Positions 22,801 through 28,372 of a stretch of 64,000 nt of DNA are shown piece by piece. The stretch is taken from positions 124,001 to 188,000 of the forward strand of contig PHAG01000006.1 of NCBI GenBank assembly GCA_002841625.1, read 5' to 3'. The position numbers and the translations under genes were made by a program. Positions within the stretch are counted from its first letter, which is position 1. Each line of letters starts with the position of its first letter. A model generated the notes under the pieces. That model saw nothing but the letters and a program-made list of their open reading frames with translations, did no database searches and was not told the origin of the DNA. This stretch comes from Firmicutes bacterium HGW-Firmicutes-1. Its GTDB lineage: Bacteria > Bacillota > Clostridia > Lachnospirales > Vallitaleaceae.

Positions 22801-23070
22801 AATATTATTAACTTTGATGAATTCGTTGACGTTCTTGAAAGTAAAGAAAATAGGTATCACTCGTTAACAACAGAGTTAATACTACTTAATCCAGTTGGTA
22901 GTGACTCCTTGGGATATTCCTATGTAGATGCGACATATACGAAAAACATTCTTGAAAATGGCAATATTAGGTGTCCCAAAATAGATGAAAAACTAATAGC
23001 TACGTACTTAGATTATTGTATTGAAATTGGATACATTAAAAAGCCAAGAAAACCAAGAGGTAAGAAATAA
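7705..23070 (+). CDS. trans-AT polyketide synthase, final subunit with thioester reductase
   Basis: A 5121-residue terminal subunit of the assembly line. Domains: docking helices 1-35; EEQYK repeat 42-86; KR (GGAGGLG; Tyr482, Asn486); ACP (Ser644); KS3 (Cys898, His1033, His1080); degenerate DH (Cys1378 in place of His, Glu1537 in place of Asp); KR (Tyr2049, but Ser2053 where Asn is usual); ACP (Ser2215); KS4 (Cys2477, His2612); ACP-like insertion (GFDL, Leu2834 in place of Ser); DH (His3066, Asp3232); KR (Tyr3699, Asn3703); EEKATN repeat linker; ACP (GFES, Ser3878); KS0 (Cys4141 kept, EGQGTGT with Gln4276 in place of His, His4316 kept); ACP (GLSS, Ser4657); thioester reductase (GVTGVLGG near 4751, Tyr4913/Lys4917). 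It has no AT, methyltransferase or enoylreductase. The start ATG follows GGAGGAAGG inside the upstream gene. Predicted output of the modules is hydroxyl, hydroxyl, alkene, no extension, then NAD(P)H-driven release as aldehyde or alcohol. Confidence 0.95.
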   Translation: MNNNNLDKRQILKMVSNREITSQEALVLIKQLEKAPRKLNKEQYKEEQYKEEQYKEEQYKEEQYKEEQYKEEQYKEEQYKEEQYKNEISEIMYYELDWERMPLSSKEIKEDKLNNLIVFSLDTSEISAYEKANNVQLDNSIIVRPGKGFNKISSREFEIAPEKKEDYILLFSELLESEFNPSSIIDLWSTKINNNNLKLEESTELLDYGISPIFHIVKAIHQLKIKSITRFISVMNHSKEKVNPFAFAIKGFSGSLNKSMPRLNFSTMELEEFSLEKGFELILRELSIEEKYIYQDIMYKKDERYIRKIKEAVLNEVVHNETGIKDDEIKIRKDGVYLITGGAGGLGIVLAKHLVSKYNAKLILTGRSALKQNKKDELKKMNEEGGEITYFQGNVGNNEEMEVVISKINKKYGALNGVIHIAGLPGSMELSKKEINEFKETLFPKVQGTIVLDEVTKNEDIDFMLFFSSASSVLGDFGQGDYSVSNRFLDGYVKYREGLRNENLRKGVTKAVNWPLWRDGGMHLDRKVEELYLRTSGMSYLENKAGMDSFEKILSSIKSYSIVLSGNKEKIQKFISKENDGKMLDTQGERKNIQRGSFKTQAPKSLSIKEKIEFDVKEIASKIIKIPSNKLDINENLGAFGFDSISLKELGDKLGELYGIELSPTVFFAQSDIQGLCEYIGSEFQEVVSNLYLEDHENNVEVSTVVETTKKLALQRKISNHQQRAMEKEPVAIIGMSGIYPGSKNLEEFWDNLEAEKDLITEIPLDRWDWREYYSEDPSEPNKTNAKWGGFIEDIDKFDGHFFNISRREAELMDPQQRLFLQTSWKAIEDSGYKPSEFWGRNIGVFVGTQFTDYQDIMADKIEIQAQMGTGNAHALLSNRISFLLNLKGPSEAIDTACSSALVAVHRAVKSIQSGESELALAGGVSLTISPYTHLGASKLGILSPDGKCKTFDKGANGYVKGEGIGSLLLKPLSKAIADNDHIYAVIKSTVESHGGRANSLTAPNSDAQAAMLVKAYEEAGIEPESISYIEAHGTGTELGDPTEIQGLKKGFADLAKKHGREISKVNYCGIGSVKTNIGHLEPASGIAGLTKLILALKNKKLPGLVHFEEINPYIDLKNSPFYIVEKTKDWEPFIDENGNRLPRRTGVSSFGFGGTYAHVVLEEYANEKVIEQNDQQPKLIILSAKNKEVLNEYAKDLIAFLNQDENLSLTEIAYTLQIGRESMNERIAVIANHKKELILTLKDYIEGKYENDNLYGANMKDIPSNYNMLLSDDRGNQFIKDIMTDKKLDIIAQFWVNGFEMDWKELYQDEIPSRSSLPTYPFAKESYWIPENKETNKLINDMSIQKLHKFIDSNESSLEEHCYKKALWQDDPTIIDCKANGNTQFPSILLVELAIAAGELANKNNEIALLKDIKWGKEIALLEECTNVYINLYPNGDKIEYEISSGRENKESHIHSQGKIVYLNEKDNKAQSIIDINSFIAGFTNTQKKDDIYSQFEKYGKQYGATYKVINELFSNEEEVLAKVALPAFIHPAFLESVFQCASILALSSGRINDMKIEPYRIDEIEIRKRSQENQLIQSEEFSGKYNPQDSTSNHEECYVLASINDENKIDIKVIDSRGYEFLNIKGLTYKELSKHKVKSTEESELLYYTSNWDKATSVSPTGEAVSVIPDNKLQGNLLVFDTDQRQKESIKQNIEGNSSVILVIPSKEYKEIDEETYEINVENPENYIKLLNKLREKDQLPKKIAYLWPLAIKEKSNKFDTFMINEKSKDYLSMGINPLFYLFKAMEVTKTRTIKRIVVPYRSYDKVSNPFMEAINGYSRSILQVWPKLALSTIKINAKESVDDSDEIAKIIIQELYMPIISIRPEAKYENGERYVRKLEELNQEVTKELLVPQQFKQNGVYLITGGMGALGLITAKHLAKAYQAKLVLVGRSQLDKQKTDKLNELSELGAEANYFAADVGNILDMQKIVNKAKEKYGVINGVIHAAGTVGANLLTNKEYAEYSATLYPKVQGTLAIDEATKDESLDLFIMYSSASAILGDFGQCDYAIGSSFLDSYTVYREELRKNNKRYGKTISINWPTWREGGMHLNEESESLYLKSSGMTYLETKDGMEALEKILKSGYEQVLVMSGEKSRVEKIVNDNKEEKEIINVTKANVITKAVHKRVVITSYEDSVPISQRLEMDVIKVAASILKLEKEKLSINENLGEYGFDSLSLKELGNNIGELFAVELPPTVFFAHSTLKGLCEFLLEEYKEEVAASYQTGTSKVVELEKPRVTMDENTKDYLEPLAKRLGSKLNYNKVSEKEPVAIIGVSGIYPGSKNLEEFWDNIEAEKDLITEIPRDRWDYREFYSKDPREPNKTNAKWGGFIDDVDKFDAMFFNISPREAELMDPQQRLFLQTSWNAIEDSGYKPSEFWGRNIGIFVGMQFSDYQDMMGEGTEIQAQMGTGNAHALLSNRISYLLNLKGPSEAIDTACSSALVAVHRAVKSIQSGESELAIAGGVSLMISPYTYLGAAKLGILSPDGRCKTFDKSANGYVKGEGVGSLLLKPLSKAIADNDHIYAVIKGTVESHGGRANSLTAPNSEAQADMLVKAYEEAGFEPESISYIEAHGTGTELGDPTEIQGLKKGFADLAKKQGRQITNANYCGLGSVKTNIGHLEPASGIAGLTKLVLALKNKKLPGVVHFQEMNPYINLKDSPFYIVERTQEWEKLKDNNGKDIPRRAGVSSFGFGGTYAHVVLEEYELPENNLAIDREPQIIVLSAKNEDRLKAYAREMLSFIDDNGHKGDRKSVSNASIQAKILEELLGEVAEIIGVLPDEISTSENIDEYGFDLVRLTDLSKRISDLYKIDAFLPLSLLCSSLKNIAKDLIEQYRENILERYTNLEVVSSQKTPPNMSLTEIAYTLQLGREPMAERLAMIASSIDELKEKLALYLEGKIDTARVYSGSYVDNKQKSNLFIDGDEGRQFIHSLINNRKLENISQLWVSGGEIDWQQLHNSQEIRKLSLPTYPFAKNRYWMPIQKGNNIGDQKEVGRLHPMIDKNSSTLLEQKFTTFLTGKEFYLADHVVAGNKVLPGVAYIEMARAAGELSGMSRVSTIKNIVWTRPIMVENTPLEVQISLFPEGNSVEFEVGTFDNNKNLVLHSQGKIFESNEFINTNEIIDIEAIKERCTKVMTSEECYSKFKEIELEYGHSFQSIKTLYSGEGEALAYLEIKDSLKDSFNEFGLHPSLMDGALQAIIGISNSSEESSTYLPFALGEVTYLKELKEKCYAHVTFTGDSAKVKKFDVEIVDEEGQALIRIKDLSLRALINPNETSATLFYNNIWENSDLPVRTTDPISSGNILIFDKEAQIYNVLKETSNNITLVTQGEEFNKVSEGKYEINSSKYEDYVKLLEALKESNLVPTHILHMFSCNEVHESIEENTSFEQSLNNQLESGVYSICHLSRAIIEQKPKDMIKLVYAYNAFKQASMPHYEAVSGVLKTVGIESSRVLCKSVGLDSKNPTEIVNTLMRELEENNMEIMYSNGQRLVKVLHEIQDMKQKSIDNQVLKEKGVYIITGGAGGLGLIFAEHLAKNYKARLILSGRSELDSSKKEKIDELRAYGAEVIYRKADISKQEEVEMLVAESKAIFKEINGIIHSAGVIKDAYLINKTEKEMEEVFAPKVFGTLYLDAATKNEKLDFFAMFSSLSSVLGNAGQADYAYANSFMDCYANKREMMCQDGKRFGKTVSINWPLWQEGGMKVDSETERLLEKNFGMKLLQTRTGIEAFELSLIQQQPQLIVIEGHKSKITSIINDKQVKTSTKQTELKEEKAANEEKATNEEKATNEAKVETEEIINLDMDNLLKKVKRDLKGLVSKISKIDEKDIDLNADMDKLGFESITFTELGNLLNDKYQLQVMPHVFYEHSTIASFGEYLLEEHRDILGRYYSESFKPVRKFIEVTQSKDISYEETKEKTRNSRFKVSKSMEATSIIDDIAIIGVSGRYPMAKNLTEFWDNLKTAKDCITEIPADRWDYRKYYNSNKDNIGTSYSKWGGFIEDIDKFDPLFFNISPMEAHYIDPQERIFLETVWNTIEDAGYTRERLNKNKVGVYVGVMYGEYQLYGAEETLMGNPMSLSSSYASIANRVSYFFDFKGPSIALDTMCSSALTAVHLACESIYRGEAEMAIAGGVNVTLHPNKYLLLSQGRFISTDGKCRSFGEGGDGYVPGEGVGAILLKSLTKAKEDGDYIYGVVKGMAINHSGKTSGYSVPNPKAQTEVILDTLKKSHIDPRTISYVEGQGTGTALGDPIEIASLSKAFTNYTLDKQYCPLGSAKSNIGHLESAGGIAAITKTLLQMKYRELVPSLHSEKENPNINFEGTPFYMQNELSKWLQPEIEGQKYPRRAGINAFGAGGSNVHMILEEFVNIPCIQKHREHIIVLSAKKEERLKEYAKQLCDFLTKKELEEDKFDDITLDNIAFTLQVGREAMDERLVLIVSTTGELIEGLKTYCEGHMIPDLTFTGNVKKTKSDLVLFLEDKEGEEYIKSIINERKLDKLAQLWVTGVGIDWKLLYEGETYRRVSLPTYPFANEHYWVPKYESNHNDPQKKLEIIKYQNNKLEESSAKKETQENALQSEQMNNDDNEDFYKKVLEDVSVFTSEVLGISIEDIDANVKLTEYGLSSITIVQLANKIQNEFDTIELSSSIFQQENLEGIAKYVVSELLLNEYNIDVEAIEDVEKIENKLPDVVKQKPYTEETVLQKPDASKLVTHKILINGVTGVLGGRLVKEYLEITDSILYCVIRGQNTEQAKERIKEMLVVHDPNQTLWTQFEQRIIPILGDIVHPMLGLEAELYNELADTIDMVVHVAAKTSLHGFYDEVKSVNVDGTSNMIEFALKTKQKYFIHTSTIAVMGDRLYKNCSPFTEKDYDLGQGFKKMGYEKSKFEAEHLVRSAGKAGLNWIIVRSGYIMGDSQNGYYPFGITSVPGIFYDFIKTAIEMKLFYNSPFHYDITPLDYISKGMVYLTTTLKDTYQTYHLNNPETSTLNDVMNYINKFGYKVNIINFDEFVDVLESKENRYHSLTTELILLNPVGSDSLGYSYVDATYTKNILENGNIRCPKIDEKLIATYLDYCIEIGYIKKPRKPRGKK
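7828..7962 (+). repeat. 15-bp tandem repeat, nine units, coding for EEQYK
   Basis: Nine head-to-tail units of gaacagtacaaagaa encode Glu-Gln-Tyr-Lys-Glu. The first seven are practically identical; the last two change CAG to CAA, and the very last ends in AAT. The tract lies between the docking helices and the first KR, and reads as a charged, probably helical or extended spacer. Near-identity at DNA level suggests recent slippage and likely length variation between strains. Confidence 0.95.
19120..19200 (+). repeat. coding repeat (Glu-Glu-Lys-Ala-Thr-Asn) in PKS linker
   Basis: About four imperfect 18-bp units (gaagaaaaagcaacaaat) encode EEKATN variants between the last active KR and its ACP. 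This is the third low-complexity linker in the two PKS genes, and each one precedes a KR or an ACP. Confidence 0.75.
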
Positions 23071-23082
23071 GGGAGGTTCAAT

Positions 23083-24285
23083 ATGTGGGAAAACACGATA
23101 AAAATGGATAAAGTAAGGGAAATAAGAGGTAAAGTATCTGTTGTTTTAGGTAACGGTGCTATTGAAAAAACCTTTGATGTCCTTAAAGAAATTAAAAAAA
23201 ATCATAGCTTTCATAAAATAATTATAGTTACTGGAAGGTCTGCCTATAAAAAAACAGGAGCATGGGATCATGTTGAGAAGGCATTAAAAAAACATCATAT
23301 TAGCTATGTTTTATTTGATAAGATTTCACCAAACCCAACTTCTGACGAAGTAGACGAAGCGGTTAAACTTGCAATTGAAACAGGAGCAAATGGTGTAATA
23401 GGAATTGGAGGAGGAAGCCCGATAGATGCAGCAAAAATTGTTGCAATTATGACCTTATATCCAGAATATTCAACCTCAGAGCTATTTGATAGTGTATTTG
23501 AACCAAAAAATGCTCTTCCTATTTTAGCAATCAATACAACCCATGGTACAGGTTCAGAAACGAATAGATTTGCGGTACTTAGTATAAAAGACAGAAATTT
23601 TAAAATAGGTATTGGTTATGAATTTTTATACCCAAAGTATTCAATTGATGATCCAAAGCTGATGGTATCTTTGTCAAAAGGTCAAACAGCCTATACAACA
23701 ATTGATGCATTAAACCATGTTCTTGAGGCTTGCACTTCCTTTCTTGCAAATCCTCTAGTCATTTTGATGGCAAAAGAGGTAGTTAGGCTGATAGCAAAGT
23801 ATTTGCCTCAAGCACTTGAAGATGGCGAGAATCTCCAAGCAAGATATTGCCTTACATATGCTGCAATGATTGCAGGAATGAGCTTTGATAATTCGACACT
23901 TCACCTTACTCATGCTCTAGAGCATCCGATGAGCGCAATCAAAACTGAATTGCCTCATGGTTTAGGACTTGCTGTGCTCCTTCCGGCGGTTATTAGAGAA
24001 ACGTACCCTAAAAAAGCAGAAATATTAGCAGAGATATTACAGCCAATAGTTCCAGACCTAAAAGGACTACCAAATGAAGCCAAAAGAGCGGCAGAGGGAG
24101 TTAAGAATTGGCTTATATCCATGGGAATAAGTGATACGCTTACTACGTTAGGAATAGGAGAAGAAAAGCTAGAGCAACTGGTTGACTTAGTATATAAAAC
24201 GCCAGGTAATCCACTGCTACTTTATTGTTCGCCAGTTCCGGTAACAAGAGACTTGATTGAATCAATTTATAGAAACTCGTTATAA
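23083..24285 (+). CDS. iron-containing (type III) alcohol dehydrogenase
   Basis: A 400-residue NAD(P)-dependent dehydrogenase of the Fe-ADH family. The nucleotide-binding GGGSPIDAAK motif sits near residue 110, THGTGSE near 150, and the metal ligands are visible as the Asp and His of DALNHVLEA, the His residues of HALEHP and the His of LPHGLG. It starts 12 nt after the PKS stop with a GGGAGG ribosome site, so it is almost surely cotranscribed. Directly downstream of a thioester-reductase-terminated PKS, the likely job is reduction of the released aldehyde to a primary alcohol, or the reverse oxidation. A role in central metabolism is possible but the position argues against it. Confidence 0.9.
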   Translation: MWENTIKMDKVREIRGKVSVVLGNGAIEKTFDVLKEIKKNHSFHKIIIVTGRSAYKKTGAWDHVEKALKKHHISYVLFDKISPNPTSDEVDEAVKLAIETGANGVIGIGGGSPIDAAKIVAIMTLYPEYSTSELFDSVFEPKNALPILAINTTHGTGSETNRFAVLSIKDRNFKIGIGYEFLYPKYSIDDPKLMVSLSKGQTAYTTIDALNHVLEACTSFLANPLVILMAKEVVRLIAKYLPQALEDGENLQARYCLTYAAMIAGMSFDNSTLHLTHALEHPMSAIKTELPHGLGLAVLLPAVIRETYPKKAEILAEILQPIVPDLKGLPNEAKRAAEGVKNWLISMGISDTLTTLGIGEEKLEQLVDLVYKTPGNPLLLYCSPVPVTRDLIESIYRNSL

Positions 24286-24306
24286 AAAGGTGAGGTGATT
24301 GAGGTA

Positions 24307-25146
24307 ATGGTAAATTTATTTATTAAAACAAAGTATATAAACAATACTCCTAAATATTCCAGCGTACCAAAGGTTCCAAAAGATATGTGGGTAAAATGCG
24401 AATTTTGTGGTGAAATCATATATAAAGACGACTTCCATAGCAACAATAGAATTTGCATTAAATGTGAACAGCACTTTAGACTTGATGCATGGTCCAGAAT
24501 CAACTTAGTCATAGATGAAGGAACCTTTGGGGAAGCCTACACGGAGGTTGTAACAAAAAATGTATTGAACTTTCCTTCCTATGAAACGAAAATTTCAGCA
24601 CTTCAAGAAAAAACAGGGTTAATTGAAGGTGTTGTTACAGGCTTTGGAAAGATAAAAGGAATACAGGCTGCTATAGGCGTAATGGATAGTGGATTTTTGA
24701 TGGGTAGTATGGGAGCCGCAGTTGGAGAAAAAATTACACTATTGGTTGAAGAAGCTACTAGAAGTAACTTGCCGCTGATTATTTTTTGTGCATCAGGTGG
24801 AGCAAGAATGCAAGAAGGAATCATATCTCTTATGCAAATGGCAAAAACAGCAGCGGCTGTTGGTAGATTTAGTGATCAAGGAGGCCTTTACATAACTGTT
24901 TTAACAGATCCAACTACGGGTGGGGTGACAGCTAGCTTTGCCATGCTTGGAGATATCATACTTGCAGAGCCGGGAAGTTTAATCGGATTCGCAGGCCCTA
25001 GGGTAATCAAGCAAACGATAAAGCAAGACTTACCTGAAGGTTTTCAAAGAGCAGAGTTTTTGTTGGAACATGGATTTATCGACAAGATTGTTAATAGAAA
25101 TGAGATGAAAGAGACTCTTTATCATATTATTAAATTACATAAATAA
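24307..25146 (+). CDS. accD: acetyl-CoA carboxylase carboxyltransferase subunit beta (AccD), PKS-associated
   Basis: Carboxyltransferase beta subunit that makes malonyl-CoA together with AccA and carboxybiotin. It has the N-terminal four-cysteine zinc ribbon (CEFCG ... CIKCE) and the crotonase-like core with the acyl-CoA-binding glycine stretches ([26 protein letters not shown]). Its 279 residues are normal for the family. ATG at 24307 follows GAGGTG; an upstream in-frame GTG at 24295 is possible. It follows the dehydrogenase by about 20 nt and ends the operon. No accA follows, which is unusual because accDA are normally adjacent. It could be a dedicated copy that boosts malonyl-CoA for the synthase, with partners upstream or elsewhere. 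Confidence 0.9.
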   Translation: MVNLFIKTKYINNTPKYSSVPKVPKDMWVKCEFCGEIIYKDDFHSNNRICIKCEQHFRLDAWSRINLVIDEGTFGEAYTEVVTKNVLNFPSYETKISALQEKTGLIEGVVTGFGKIKGIQAAIGVMDSGFLMGSMGAAVGEKITLLVEEATRSNLPLIIFCASGGARMQEGIISLMQMAKTAAAVGRFSDQGGLYITVLTDPTTGGVTASFAMLGDIILAEPGSLIGFAGPRVIKQTIKQDLPEGFQRAEFLLEHGFIDKIVNRNEMKETLYHIIKLHK

Positions 25147-25173
25147 ATATTAGAGCATTTTTTTGAAGTTTAA

Positions 25174-25230
25174 ATATATCCTCTAGAATAGACAGTTTTG
25201 TGTGTTTATTTTATAGGATATATTTTTGAT
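25174..25230. terminator. bidirectional terminator between accD and the GH18 gene
   Basis: A long imperfect stem (ATATATCCtctagAATA paired with TATTttataGGATATAT, loop of about 17 nt) is followed by a T run on the plus strand and preceded by an A-rich stretch. It lies between two convergent genes. Confidence 0.7.
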
Positions 25231-25256
25231 TACAACAAATATATATTATGGGGGTT

Positions 25257-27053
25257 TCATTCATTCTTATCTAAAACCCGATTCATAAGCGTAGCCATTT
25301 CCTGACGTTCCATGGACTTTGCAGGGCGAAAAGTGTTATCAGGATAGCCCTTATATATACCGGTTAAAGTCATTTTATGAATAGCTTCTTCAGACCATCT
25401 ACCAGATTCAACATCGGTAAAGGTACTCGTTCCTACTGATGTTGAGGGCTGCTGTTCTAACACACGATATAATAACATTGCCATTTGTTCGCGGGTTAAT
25501 GGTTCGTCGGGGGAGAAGGTATCGATACTTATCCCTTCCATGATTCCATGTGAGACTATCGTATCAATATTTTCCTTTGCCCAATGGGTAGTAGGAACAT
25601 CAATAAAAGCTTTGATTTCTTGGTCCAAGCTCTGTAATTTAAAGGCTCTTACCAAAACAGTAGCGGCCTGAGCTCTTGTTAATGTACCCGTGGGGGAAAA
25701 TTTAGTTTCAGTCATACCGGTCATGACTTCCCTTTGCACAATCGTTAAAATTTCATCTTTTGCCCAACTCTGATTTATATCCTCAAAATATTTACTGTTC
25801 AACCACAAATCATAATACATCCATACATCACTATGCTCTTGACCCAAGCTCCAACTACCGGTTCCTTTGATATTATATTTTTGTACTAACATAAGTTTGG
25901 CTTTTATGGAGTCAGCATTCTCATACCATATTGTATATGTTCCAGAAGCAAGTGGTTTACCAAAAACTTGTATAGGTGGATCGCCTGCTTTGACCTTAAT
26001 GACTGCTTTTGGTGATTGATATTTATTGTCATAGGTTATTGTGTTTTCATAGGCTGACAATAGTTCTTGCACCTTGGTCAAATGAATACCATTGCCCTTA
26101 ATTCCTTTTTCCACATTCCAATAGCGTCCATAAAAGGATATTCCAAGTACTACTTTTTCAGCTGGAACATGCTTTAATGCATATTGGATAGAACGTTCAA
26201 CAAAATCATGACTTGCAACTGGACCTGGTTCAGAGCCGTAGGAACTTTCATCGTAAGCCATTATCATTAGATAATCAGCATATCTCCCGAGTTCAGCATA
26301 ATCATAAGAACCCTGCCAACCGGTCGTATATCCGTTTGGATTTGCAGCAACAGCAACGGATACTTCTTTATCTGAAGGTAGTCTTTCTCTAAGTTGTTTT
26401 ATGAAGTCTACATACATTTCTTTTTGTGCAGGAGTAACATTTTCAATATCTATATTTATTCCATCTAGGTTATTGACTTCGATAGCAACTACAAGATCGT
26501 TTACCAATTGATCGCGATTTTCTAGAGCTTTGATACCTTTAGCTTTATCCCAATGGTTACTTAAAAAGGGGACCACTTTTATACCCCGGTTATGCATTTC
26601 GTTAATAAAATTTGAATCAAGAAGAGGTGTTAATTCTAAGTTTCCATTTTCATTTAAATTAAAATAACTTGGGGATACCACTTTTAAAGAATTATTTGTT
26701 CTAAGAACTCTGTCTACATGGGTACTGGGGCTCCCAAAATAAAGATAGGACATATTAAACTTATCATTCGTTTGAGCATATACTTGGGAATTACTACTAT
26801 TATTATCTAACTGGAAAGGGATATGAATGGTTATTAATAAAAAAGTTCCTAGCATAACTCTCACAGTATGAATTTTAAGTCGGGGAGCTTGTGCGCTTGA
26901 CCAATTAATAATCCACTCTTTCAAATTTTTCGATATTTCTTTGGTAGTATCAAAAATTTCACTGGCAAATTCAGTATTGCTAGGATTAATATATAGGATT
27001 AAACTATATCCGTCTGTATCCATTTCTAATAAGTAATCACTTAATATATCCAT
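25257..27053 (-). CDS. GH18 family glycosidase with three S-layer homology repeats
   Basis: A 598-residue cell-envelope glycosidase. ATG at 27053 is preceded by GAGGA with 7-nt spacing, which beats an in-frame ATG 63 nt upstream. Layout: about 65 cytoplasmic-looking residues, one membrane segment (VRVMLGTFLLITIHI) near residue 70, a GH18 barrel from about 100 to 400 with the catalytic DGINIDIE motif (last Glu is the proton donor), and three SLH repeats at the C-terminus (TLTRAQAA, PLTREQMA, SMERQEMA). GH18 members cut chitin or peptidoglycan-type beta-1,4 linkages, and SLH repeats bind pyruvylated wall polymers. A soluble N-terminal domain ahead of the anchor in place of a cleavable signal is uncommon. 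Substrate is not predictable. Confidence 0.9.
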   Translation of the reverse strand: MDILSDYLLEMDTDGYSLILYINPSNTEFASEIFDTTKEISKNLKEWIINWSSAQAPRLKIHTVRVMLGTFLLITIHIPFQLDNNSSNSQVYAQTNDKFNMSYLYFGSPSTHVDRVLRTNNSLKVVSPSYFNLNENGNLELTPLLDSNFINEMHNRGIKVVPFLSNHWDKAKGIKALENRDQLVNDLVVAIEVNNLDGINIDIENVTPAQKEMYVDFIKQLRERLPSDKEVSVAVAANPNGYTTGWQGSYDYAELGRYADYLMIMAYDESSYGSEPGPVASHDFVERSIQYALKHVPAEKVVLGISFYGRYWNVEKGIKGNGIHLTKVQELLSAYENTITYDNKYQSPKAVIKVKAGDPPIQVFGKPLASGTYTIWYENADSIKAKLMLVQKYNIKGTGSWSLGQEHSDVWMYYDLWLNSKYFEDINQSWAKDEILTIVQREVMTGMTETKFSPTGTLTRAQAATVLVRAFKLQSLDQEIKAFIDVPTTHWAKENIDTIVSHGIMEGISIDTFSPDEPLTREQMAMLLYRVLEQQPSTSVGTSTFTDVESGRWSEEAIHKMTLTGIYKGYPDNTFRPAKSMERQEMATLMNRVLDKNE

Positions 27054-27250
27054 TGTTGACTCCTCAATAAAAAAATGTGTGCCACTCATTATTCTATTTT
27101 TTGTAATAAGTAGCAATATAATTCATAAATACAAAAACTAATGAAAGTAGGGATATAAAAAAGAAATTATTATATCTCCTTATGATATTGAGTTTTTTAT
27201 ATTTGGTAATATCAGCTATTTTATACTGTAAAAATTGGTTAAATTGTATG

Positions 27251-27300
27251 TTGCCAAAAAAAGATATCCGTTGTATAATAGCAATTGGAAACGTTTTCGG
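27251..27300 (+). promoter_or_regulatory. sigma-A promoter overlapped by LacI-type operator
   Basis: TTGCCA at 27251-27256, 17-nt spacing, TATAAT at 27274-27279. The near-palindrome TTGGAAACGTTTTCGG (27285-27300, core AAACGTTT) covers the expected start point, and two more GGAAACG/AGAAACGG half-sites follow to about 27320. This matches LacI/GalR operators and is close to CcpA cre. Autoregulation, catabolite repression or both are likely. Confidence 0.8.
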
Positions 27301-27338
27301 AAACGATACCAGAAACGGTACCAAAAGGAGCTGAGCGA

Positions 27339-28361
27339 ATGAAAAAGAACGTGAACATTAAGGATATAGCAAGAATTGCTGGAGTTGGTGTCACTACAGT
27401 TTCAAGAGTAATCAATAACCATGCGGATGTTAAGAAAGAAACGCGAGAAAACATACTCGATATCATCAATGAATATAATTACATACCTAATAATAGTGCT
27501 AGAAATTTAAAAAGATCAGAAACGAAAACCATTGGAGTTCTAGTAAAGGGAATTTATAACCCATTCTTCTCCAGAATCGTACGAGTGATAGAAATGGAAA
27601 TTGCAAAATTTGATTATGCCATGATTCTTCATTATAATCCTAAGGATTGTACTTCAAGTGATACAAATGTTGCAACTGAACTCATCAAGGAAAAGAAATT
27701 AAGTGGACTCATTTGCTTAGGTGGTAGCTATGATATAACTGAGGACCATCAAATTGAAGAGTTAGAAACACCTATCGTTCTTTGTTCAGCAGTAGTTTCA
27801 GGTGGTACCGATAGAGATGTAATTTCATCAGTTTGTATTGACGATAACGAGGCTTCCTATAGAGGAGTTAAGAAGCTTATAGAATTTGGACATAAAGAAA
27901 TTGGAATGATTCGAATTAAAAATGATGATATCAGTGGTTGTAAGTATAGATATGAGGGCTATAAAAGAGCCTTGATAGATAGTAACATAGAAATTAACGA
28001 GGATTATGTAGCTGTTGGTGACTATAGTTTTGAGTCAGGACATCATGCAATGATTGAACTTCTCGATCGGGGCAGTAAAATATCGGCAGTATTTGTTGCA
28101 ACTGACATAATGGCAATTGGTGCAACTAGGGCAATTTTAGAAAGAGGCTTAAGAGTTCCAGAAGATATTTCAGTACTAGGATTTGACGGAAATGAATTTG
28201 CTGAATATTTCATGCCTTCAATTTCTACAATTAAGCAACCTGTTGGTCTATTAGGCGAGAAGAGTGTTGAAATCTTATTTGATCTAATTAAAGGTGGGCA
28301 AAACCTTCATTACAAATTAGATACAGAGTTTATCAGCAGGGAATCATTAATTAAAATTTAG
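27339..28361 (+). CDS. LacI family transcriptional regulator of the alpha-glucan operon
   Basis: A 340-residue sugar-responsive repressor. The N-terminal helix-turn-helix NIKDIARIAGVGVTTVSRVINN is typical, followed by the hinge (YIPNNSARNLK) and a periplasmic-binding-protein-like effector domain with the usual VPEDISVLGFD near the end. ATG at 27339 is chosen because AAAAGGAG lies 8 nt upstream and the HTH starts right after it; the upstream in-frame TTG lies in the operator. It is the first gene of the operon and ends 11 nt before the ATPase gene. A maltose- or maltodextrin-type inducer is likely from the neighbouring GH31 and MalQ. Confidence 0.92.
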   Translation: MKKNVNIKDIARIAGVGVTTVSRVINNHADVKKETRENILDIINEYNYIPNNSARNLKRSETKTIGVLVKGIYNPFFSRIVRVIEMEIAKFDYAMILHYNPKDCTSSDTNVATELIKEKKLSGLICLGGSYDITEDHQIEELETPIVLCSAVVSGGTDRDVISSVCIDDNEASYRGVKKLIEFGHKEIGMIRIKNDDISGCKYRYEGYKRALIDSNIEINEDYVAVGDYSFESGHHAMIELLDRGSKISAVFVATDIMAIGATRAILERGLRVPEDISVLGFDGNEFAEYFMPSISTIKQPVGLLGEKSVEILFDLIKGGQNLHYKLDTEFISRESLIKI

Positions 28362-28372
28362 GAGGAAGGGCT

